Shown here: piece by piece, positions 56,655 through 64,000 of the stretch | Layout: each line of letters begins with the position of its first letter | Position numbering within the stretch: position 1 is the stretch's first letter | Source: Orobanche coerulescens | Taxonomy: Eukaryota; Streptophyta; Magnoliopsida; Lamiales; Orobanchaceae | Length of the DNA stretch: 64,000 nt | Reading direction: 5' to 3' | Assembly (NCBI GenBank): GCA_033398695.1 | Contig: CM065802.1 | Span: 76,060,096-76,124,095, forward strand | The notes under the pieces: model-generated | Databases searched by the model: none | Told to the model about the DNA's origin: nothing | What the model saw: only the letters and a program-made list of their open reading frames with translations | Program-made: the position numbers and the translations under genes

Positions 56655-59600
56655 CTATCCTCGATTTCCCAAGTAGCTTCTTCGACTTCGTGACTCGACT
56701 ACTGAATTTAACCAAGGGATCGTCTTGTTCCTCAACTGTTTGATTCGCCGTACTAAGATTCGTACGGGATGCTCCTCATACGTATGATCATCTGCGATCT
56801 CGATTTTGTCGAACTGAAGTATGTGACTCGGGTCGGCAACATACTTCCGTAGCTGAGAGACGTGAAATACATTATGAATTCGGCTCAACGCCGGAGGTAA
56901 GGCCAATCGATAAGCTAGCTCGCCTACTCGATCCAAAATCTCAAACGGTCCAATGAATCTCGGACTCAACTTTCCCCTCTTCCCAAAACGGAAGACACCA
57001 CGACTCTGGGATACCTTGACCAAAACATGGTCACCTGTCTCGAACTCTAATGGTCGATGACGATGATCTGCATATGATTTATGTCGACTCTGAGCGGTCA
57101 ACAAACGACTCCTGATCAAAGATACCTTCTCACAGGCGGCTATAAGCATATCGGGCTCGGTGCCGATTGATTCTGATAGGTCATCCCAACACAAAGGAGA
57201 TCGACAATGACGACCGTATAAGGCCTCGTAAGGTGCCATCTTAATCGAAGCATGCCAACTATTATTGTACGTGAACTCGATCAACGGTAGTTGGGCTTCC
57301 CAATCATCTTTCCAATCGAGAACACATGCCCTCAACATGTCCTCCAAAGTCTGAATAGTCCTCTCCAATTGTCTGTCGGACTGAGGATGAAAATCTGTAC
57401 TGAGATTAAACTGAGTTCCCATAGCACGATGAACTGATTTCCAAAAATGAGACACGAATCGTCCATCACGATCGGAAACGATACTTTTAGGAGTACCGTG
57501 CAATCTCACTATCTCTTTGATAAACAACTGAGCAAGTCTCTCGGGACCTCACGTATCCTTAATCTCAAGGAAATGAGCTGATTTAGCTAGGCGATCCACA
57601 ATTACCCATATTGTATTCATACCACGATGACTCGTCGGCAAACTCGTGATGAAGTCCATTGAAATATCTTCCCACTTCCATTCTGGAATAGGGAGAGGTT
57701 TCAGCATAGCCGCCGGTCGCTGATGTTCTATCTTGACTTGCTGACAGGTCAAACATCTCGAAACAAATTCCACGACTTCCCGCTTCATATTACTCCACCA
57801 GTAATTTTGTTTCAAGTCTTTATACATCTTGCTAGACCCCGGATGAACGGAATAAGGGGTAGCATGAGCTTCTCTCAAAATTGAGTTTTTCAACTCGTCA
57901 TTCGCCGGTACGCACAACCGATTCTTAAAACGCAAAAGTCCATCCTCGTGGACCACAAACCCGGGGGTTTTCCCCTGAGTCACATCCTCTCGAATGCGTA
58001 ACAAAAATGGATCCGAACCCTGATTCTCCCTGATCGCCTCCTCAAGTGGCGATGAAATCTCCAACGTACAAAGTTGCCCTTGTACTCGCTGTAACCAGAC
58101 CTTGATCTCGGGTCTCAGAAATTCCTGTTGAAGTTCCTTCTGAAATGTTAATCGAGCAAGCATCTGCTCCTGAACAGACTTACGACTCAAGGCGTCGGCG
58201 ACAACGTTTGCCTTGCCCGGGTGGTAAAGTATCTCGATATCATAATCTTTGATCAGTTCTAACCACCGTCTCTGCAACATATTTAACTCCTTCTGAGTAA
58301 ATATATACTTTAAACTCTTATGATCGGTGAATATCTGACAGGTAACACCATAAAGATAATGATGCCAAATCTTCAATACGAACACCACGACTGCTAGCTC
58401 CAGGTCGTGGGTCGGATAATTAACCTCGTAAGGTCTCAATTGTCGTGAAGCATAAGCAAAAACTTTCCCGTTCTGCATGAGTACACATCCGAGACCCTGT
58501 CCGGACGCATCACTATAAACCACAAATCCTTCCGTCCCTTGTGGTAAAGAAAGGACAGGTGCTGAAATTAACCGGCTATTGAGTTCCTCAAAACTCTATT
58601 GACACGCGTCGGACCACGTGTATTTCTTATCCTTCCGTAAAAGGTTCGTCATGGGTTGAGCGATTTTAGAAAATCCTTCCACAAACCGCCGATGATAACC
58701 AGCTAATCCGAGGAAACTTCAGATTTCCTTAACATTCTTCGGAGGTTGCCAATCTCGGATAGCCTCCGTCTTCTGAGGGTCGACACGAACTCCATCTGAT
58801 GAAATTACATGCCCGAGAAACATCACTTCGGACATCCAAAACTCACATTTGGGAAACTTCCCAAAAAGTTGCTCTCGTCTCAACACGTCGAGTACCTGAT
58901 GAAGGTGAAACTCGTGCTCCTCCCGGTCACGAGAATAAATTAAAATATCATCAATAAAGAAAACCACGAACTGATTCAAAAAAATTCATGAAGACCCGAT
59001 TCATTAACTCCATGAATACCGCAGGTGCATTAGTGCATTAATTAACTCCACGAACTCATAATAGCCATAGCGTGTTTGAAACGCCGCCCTCGCGATATCC
59101 GACTCTCGAATGCGCAACTGGTGATATCCAAATCTTAAGTCGATCTTGGAAAATACTGAAGATCCCTGAAGTTGATCTAAGAGATCAACAATACGGGGTA
59201 GAGGATACTTATTCTTGATCGTCACCCTATTCAACTCCCGATAATTAATAAACACACGAAACGAAACATCTTTCTTCTTGACAAACAACACTGGTGCTCC
59301 CCACGGGGACGCACTCGGTCAGATATAACCCTTCTTGGTCAAATCCTCTAATTGATTCTTCAATTCTTGCATTTCGGTCGGGGCCATCCGATACGGTGCC
59401 TTCGATAATGGGGACGTACCAGGCTCCAACTCTATCATGAATTCCATATCCCTCGGTGGAGGTAAAACAGGTAGCTCGTCTGGGAGTACATCGTCAAACG
59501 ATAACAATGATACCAAGAATGGTTGAACACCTCGATTGTCTGAGAGTGGCCAATCGACGACAACGATACGATGAATGGTTGAACACCTCGATTGCCTTAG

Positions 59601-59845
59601 AGCGGCCAATCGATGACAATGATATAAGGAATGATTGAACAACTCTGGTTGAGTAATTTTACTGCTTTCATCATATTAATGATTCTTCCGGAACAACGGG
59701 GATCACCTCCCTGAAATACACACTCGACTCCAACGACGGAAATGATAGTGACCGTACACTTACGAACATTGAGGATGGTATCATGACGATCTATCCCACT
59801 AATACCCAATATTACATCGTCCTTAGGTAAATCCACCACGATTAG
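56655..59845 (-). pseudogene. Element E pol: protease tail to chromodomain, many frameshifts
   Basis: Pieces in order: protease tail (ITLIVVDLPKDDVILGISG, about 59860-59650); RT ([71 protein letters not shown]); RNase H ([18 protein letters not shown]); integrase ([37 protein letters not shown]); and VKQLRNK-like C-terminus (IKQLRNKTIPWLNSVVESRSRR). Stops or shifts lie near 59320 (TGA before PSASP), 58985-59040, 58719, 58560-58590, 57549 and 56700. All domains are recognisable but none of the chain is intact. It differs clearly from element A in sequence, so a separate Tekay family. Confidence 0.9.
59480..59645. repeat. ~70-bp tandem duplication in the protease-RT linker of E
   Basis: GGTTGAACACCTCGATTG followed by GGCCAATCGA(C/T)GACAA occurs twice (about 59519 and 59577) and a third partial GATTGAAC at about 59632. 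It inserts roughly 45 extra codons where A and G have none. Confidence 0.75.
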
Positions 59846-60100
59846 TGTAATATCCGCATTTTTCTTTCCCTTATATCTCCATTTTTTCGGTGTATTTCTC
59901 GGTCGTAGTGACCCTCGTGTATCTTTCAGTGTATCCTTCATGTCATCTGTTGAACTGTATTCTCGTTATTGTTGTGCAGAACCGCCATTTCGGGCTTGTC
60001 GTGGATCCATTGCGTGTTATTGGTTCCCAAATATTGATTCCTATTGCTTTTATTCTCTTCCCGGATCATTTTTCATCATTTAGGACCCAGAGGGGGTGTG

Positions 60101-60389
60101 GGCCGCGGCACAAGGTGTGTGCGCTGCGGCACACACATTTCTCCAGTAGTTGGCCGAGCGGACTGTACTGTGTGCCGCGGCGCACCCGTCCGGTGCCGCG
60201 GCACACTGCCGAGTCAGTGCCGCGGCACACCCTTCTGGTGCCGCGGCACAGTTGTGTGGCATTTTCGGCCAAAAACCCGACTATACCGGGTGCCACGGCA
60301 CATGTCAGCTGAGCCGCGGCACACTGCCGAACCCTGGGAGTAATTTTTTGGCCTGTGCCGCGGCACACCTCAGCTGAGCCATGGCACAC
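60101..60389. repeat. Palindrome cluster, GTGCCGCGGCAC class, in LTR G
   Basis: About ten copies of GTGCCGCGGCAC or close variants, followed within about 15 bases by the TATA-like box. The best-preserved cluster of this class. Some spacers repeat (CAGCTGAGCC twice), indicating local duplication. Confidence 0.92.
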
Positions 60390-61390
60390 AATGCGGTCAA
60401 CCCTCTATAATTGTGTTGTTTTGAGCGTGAGCAGCTCATTTCCCTTCTTCTTCTTCCATTTGCGAGAGAGAGAGAGTGAGAGAGGAGGAGAGATTCTCAT
60501 CATTCATCAATTGGGGGTTGATTTTCATCATTCTTCTTCAGTTGTGAAGCCCGGACAATCAATCCAACGCGTGTTCTACGAATCTTAATACTTGAATCCT
60601 CAAGGTAATATCTCTTGAAACCCTACCTTTTGGATAATTGGGGATTTTGGGGTTTTTGTCCGATTCTTTCCGTTTTGTTGATGGATTCTTGACGAATATG
60701 ATTAATCTTGTTGGTATTCTTAGTTTCCCTACGGATTCATGGTATATTTTCATAGTTTTGCGAAATCGAGAGGGTTTGGTTGTGGTCCGCCCTCGTTGTT
60801 ATTTTTGGTACGAATATACATGAATCGTAAGTGGGTTTTCGGGTGTATTCCATTTCCGTTTTCGTCTAGAGTTGGTTGTAATTATGTTCTTCGAATCGTT
60901 AGGTTCGGTTCCGTTGATTCCTAGTGTTCGTCGGTGATTATCCTTTCCGTTCGTTGCGTCATCAATTATTCAAGGCAAGTATTTTTGGAAACCTTTATGC
61001 TTAACGTGGAATGGTAATGTATTTTGTGTGTGATTTGCTCACCTCGTGTTGGTCCGACGGGATCAAGGAGGGAATCCAAAGGTTTTCGTCCCGGATTCAT
61101 GAGTTTGTTTAGCTAGCCAGTGCGGGAGGGTCCTTAGAGACCTCGTGCGGGAATCTATGATATGACTCTGTTCCCAAGGCGATGCATGTGCGCGTTTTGT
61201 TTTATGATATAGCCAGCGCGGGAGGGTCCTTAGAGGCCTCGTGCGGGAATCTATGATATGACTCTGTTCCCAAGGCAAATTGTTTGACTGTTTGTTTCCG
61301 AAAAAGACATGTCTGGTTTTGGTTTTCGAAATGATATTGGTGCATGTACTATGAAATGTGTAAGCGATTGGTTTGCCTTGATTACTTGTA

Positions 61391-61418
61391 CTAGCGTAAA
61401 TGCTAACCCCTTTGGGGG
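61391..61418 (+). promoter_or_regulatory. Hairpin pair flanking a CTAAC motif (predicted intron 3' end), LTR G
   Basis: TAGC-GTAAAT-GCTA and CCCC-TTT-GGGG share the CTAACCCC overlap. Equivalent structures: A 17816-17845 and 24957-24986, C 30311-30343, D 9411-9450, F 35984-36027 and 41907-41951. The predicted acceptor CAG lies about 36-47 bases beyond the branch A in each intact case. Confidence 0.6.
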
Positions 61419-61776
61419 ACCCGTTTTGGGGAAATTCTTGTTATGGATTTCAGGTTATGATTATACGGACGAGCGAGCACCGGGACAGTGCGAGGATGTC
61501 GGCTAGGGTCGTTGACATGTGCATTTGAATCGTCTTATTTTTTTTGTCTAATTCGATATGGTTGTTTCCTATATTTATAAATTGATAGACTGTACTCGTG
61601 AGTACTTAGGCTTTTCAAATTCAAACTCCGTGTTGTATTATTTTTAATTTGCTATACTGTCGATTGTTACTCATTTGGTCGGTTGTTTCGGGTGTATTTT
61701 CACGTGATGTTCTATTTGATTGCATTTTCTCGCTAACCGAGATGGTTAGTCGAGGGGTGTTCGATATTGTAGCCTG

Positions 61777-61799
61777 GTGGGTCCCATGTAGGGATCCAC
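61777..61799 (+). other. Covarying U5 stem-loop, LTR G
   Basis: GTGGGTCCC-ATGTA-GGGATCCAC, 38 bases before the LTR end, flanked by CCTG and GGCGCTGTAATAT. Same position in A, C, D, E and F with paired changes in the stem. Confidence 0.7.
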
Positions 61800-61842
61800 G
61801 GCGCTGTAATATACTCTGAATATCTCGGGGTGTTACAAAAAA

Positions 61843-61854
61843 TGGTATCAGAGC
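61843..61854 (+). other. Element G primer-binding site (initiator Met tRNA)
   Basis: TGGTATCAGAGC five bases after the LTR; the standard initiator-Met site of plant chromoviruses. Confidence 0.93.
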
Positions 61855-62104
61855 TCTAGGTTTATGGATACCTAGGCTTGTCGGTTATTTGGGTCTAGTC
61901 GTGTTTTGTTCTGCACATTGTCACACCGCTGCCGACATCTCAGTACTTCCAGTGTTCGTAAGTTCCCTTACTCGATTCTTTATTTTTTTCGTACTGTATT
62001 CCGTTTCGTGAACTATGGTTATTCTCCCTCCTTTGCTTATCATCGTAGTTGCTTTTTCCTTCCTTACTCATCCTCGATATACTTCTGTTACCTCTTAACA
62101 CCAG

Positions 62105-64000
62105 TATGGATGCTGGAGGGAACCGTGGTCGTGGTCGTGGTCGTGGACGCGGCCGAGGACGTGGGGCAGCCGGTGGGGCGGCCACGTCGCATTCTTCGAG
62201 CCGGCGCATGCGGTGACCGTCACAGTCATGCTTCTTCTCAGGAGCGCGCCGATCTTGGTATTGCGGCTGTTATGCAGCAAATGGTTAACCAGATGGCGGC
62301 TATAGCTCAGGTGGTCCAGAACCCCGATCAGGCCCATGCTAATCGGGGCGGAGTGGATCGCTGGCTTCAGGATGTCATCAAGATGCATCCTCCTCAGTTT
62401 TCGGGAGCTTCGGACCCGATCGGCTGGGAAGGGTGGATCAAGGAGATATCCAAAGTCTTCACTGCTACCAACTGCCCCGAGGACCGTAAGGTCCCTATTG
62501 CTCAATACTTTCTCATGGGAGATGCTACGGAATGGTGGGAGGCCGTTGGTCCCAAAGATCATGTTGCTTCGTGGGCCGAATTTCAAGAATTGATGGAGAC
62601 CGAATATTGTCCGTGGTCGGTCAGACAGGCTCGAGTGCATGCTTTCTATGATGCTCAACCACGGGATATTCTCGTATCCCAAGCTATTGCCGATTTTAAC
62701 AAGGAGTTAGGTTATGTGAAGACCCAAGTTGTCGCTGAGAGCGACAAAATTTTCCATTTTTCCAGGAGGATGAAACTGTCCATTCGGGACTACATGTCTG
62801 GACTCGTCTGCACTACCTTGAAGGATTATCAGAGTAGGGCCCTCGCTTATGATATGTCAGTGACGGCTAGTGATTTGGCTCGTGAAAGCAAGAAGCAGAA
62901 GTCAGTCGGAAATTTTTCTGGTCCCAAGAGTGGAGGCCAGCAGAAATCTCAGACTGCAAATATTTCTACGGGCGGTTCGGCTCGTTTCTCTGGGAGCTTT
63001 CGGGGTGCCGCCGGAACCTCCGCTCGTGAACCCACATGCTTTAACTGTGGTGTGCAGGGCCATAAGAGCCGGCAGTGTTCTCGTCTGAAGTTTACTTGTC
63101 ATACTTGTGGACAGTTGGGCCACAAGGCCCCCTTTTGTGAACAGATCAGACAGCTTCGCAGCGCCCGTTCTTTTCAACCAGTACCTATGGAGCCGAGTGT
63201 GAACCAGGGCTCATTTGCTCCGCCGCCCCCATCGAATGCCGGCCGCGGTAGGGGTCGGGGCCAGCCCGCTAGAGGAGGAGCTTCCAGTGTCGGATCTGCC
63301 CAGCCACGTATCTACGAGATGAGGAGGGTCGATGATCCAGCGGCTACTGTGGCGACAGGTACCGTTCATATCCATTCTCATCCTGTCGGTGTGCTTTTTG
63401 ATTCGGGTGCTACGCATTCATTCATTTCTCTAGAGTGTGTACGCCGTTTGAGTCTCGACTACTCGTCACCTTGCGAGCCTTTCATCGTTAAAATTACTAG
63501 CGGTGATAGAATTGTCGGTGATCGAGAAGTCCGGGACTGTTCTGTGTTTATTTGTGAGAGGGCTTGGCTCTCTAATCTTATTGTCGTGGGTATCGAGGGT
63601 GAGGATCTGATTCTCGGGAATGATTGGCTCGAGCGGCATGGTGCAATCATGAACTACCGCACGAGGGTCATTACCATGTTAGCCGAGGACGGCACTGAAC
63701 ACTCCTTCGCGGGGCGAAAGAGAAACCAGAAGTTTGTTATTAACGCCCTGAAGGCGATGAAACTCCTGCGAAAGGGGTGTACTGGTTATTGGTGCTACGC
63801 CTTGAAGGCGGAGAATGGTGGAGTCGAGCTTTCGTCGATTCCAGTCGTTGGTGAGTTTCCTGATGTATTTCCTGACGAGTTGCCGGGATTGCCACCGGAT
63901 CGTGAGGTGGAGTTTGCTATCGAGTTAGAGCCGGGCGCAGCCCCGATTTCGAAGGCGCCGTATCGCATGGCACCTTCAGAGATGGCCGAGCTGAAGAAGC
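62105..64000 (+). CDS. Element G gag-protease-(RT) polyprotein, open at window end
   Basis: ATG at 62105 opens a Gly-Arg-rich start (MDAGGNRGRGRGRGRGRGRG) that stops at TGA near 62214. The main frame is one base off and runs unbroken from about 62200 to 64000, with its first ATG at 62272 (MQQMVNQMAAIAQ). It contains the gag core (GWEGWIKEISKVF; ATEWWEAVGP; RRMKLSIRDYMSGL), two zinc knuckles (CFNCGVQGHKSRQC and CHTCGQLGHKAPFC), protease VLFDSGATHSFISLECV and the RT entry (FPDVFPDELPGLPPDREVEF). A single-base shift in the GC-rich 62150-62210 stretch separates start and body; it may be real or an assembly error. Pol continues beyond the window. Confidence 0.9.

Larger units (their letters stand above)
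53958..59845 (-). mobile_element. Element E: Tekay chromovirus, right part outside window, broken by G
   Basis: Left (3') LTR from 53958 (TGTAACACCCC) to 56197 or 56582, then a minus-strand pol ending at 56655 and running back to the protease at 59845. There element G enters. Gag, primer site and 5' LTR should lie beyond 64000. E itself entered the LINE fragment after GTCGGATG. Multiple frameshifts make it older than A, F or G. Confidence 0.88.
59846..61837 (+). repeat. Element G 5' LTR
   Basis: 1992 bp. Palindromes 60101-60389, TATA-like CTCTATAATTG near 60404, CT-rich leader with GAGAGA at 60464-60490, GT donor candidate CTCAAG|GTAATAT at 60604, GC donor TTCAAG|GCAAGTA at 60971-60980, two 92-bp repeats (about 61119-61290), hairpin/CTAAC/hairpin 61391-61418, acceptor GATTTCAG|GTTATG at 61453/61454, U5 stem-loop 61777-61799. 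Confidence 0.92.
59846..64000 (+). mobile_element. Element G: Tekay chromovirus, plus strand, cut by window end
   Basis: 5' LTR 59846-61837 (TGTAATATCCGC...GGGGTGTTACA), primer site 61843-61854, gag and protease to the window end. It interrupts E's protease; flank ATTAG at 59841-59845 is the probable TSD. The 1.7-kb coding frame has no stop, so it is among the youngest elements here. Only plus-strand member of the seven Tekay-type LTR insertions. Confidence 0.92.

Noticed and set aside
62095..62682. 195-codon minus-strand frame over element G gag
   Set aside because: Shadow of the GC-rich plus-strand gag frame, which has the zinc knuckles and protease.

Overview
This window is plant nuclear DNA, most likely from a eudicot (inferred). 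Almost all of it is nested transposable elements around one recognisable host gene, a two-coding-exon apyrase of the APY7 type. The lineage rests on Tekay-type chromovirus LTR elements with initiator-Met primer sites, a Tat-type Ty3/gypsy element with two RNase H domains and an antisense ORF, Helitrons carrying an intron-containing RPA gene, an RNase H-bearing LINE, and a gene with plant splice sites. I cannot name the species.

Layout. 1-587 is the end of an LTR (H). 588-14540 is a Helitron inside a Helitron, both on the minus strand: Helitron 2 (6128-14534) sits about six bases inside the 5' end of a relative (Helitron 1, 588-6127 plus 14535-14540). Helitron 2 was itself hit by a Tekay solo LTR (D, 9056-11713) and a 5'-truncated LINE (13075-13926). 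14772-47538 is one Tat-type element (B, target duplication GACAT, about 10.4 kb without insertions). It was hit by Tekay element A (17496-26875), solo LTR C (29939-32143), non-autonomous element F (34595-44273, with a hAT in its left LTR) and solo LTR I (46136-47201). 47544-53677 is the single-copy island with the apyrase gene (coding 49670-52155). 53678-64000 is a LINE reverse-transcriptase scrap broken by Tekay element E, which is broken by a younger plus-strand Tekay element G running off the window.

How the parts work together. Element boundaries were fixed by TG...CA ends, 5-bp target duplications, primer sites, polypurine tracts and reading-frame continuity across insertions. A lies in B's protease, C in B's integrase, F in a coding exon of B's antisense gene, G in E's protease. 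Most element genes carry nonsense codons; G's gag-protease frame is open from about 62.2 kb to the window end.

The most interesting signal is shared by the Tekay-type LTRs. (1) A cluster of 12-14 bp palindromes lies in U3 just upstream of a TATA-like box. The palindrome class differs between LTRs (TTACGTACGTAA, TTAGCGTGCGCTAA or GTGCCGCGGCAC), even between LTRs whose neighbouring U3 is alike. (2) An intron-like architecture: AG|GCAAGTA (a GC-AG donor), short tandem repeats, a small hairpin, a CTAAC branch-point motif, a CCCC..GGGG hairpin, then CAG|GT. (3) A U5 stem-loop near the LTR end whose stem covaries between families. I do not know of a description of these as a set.
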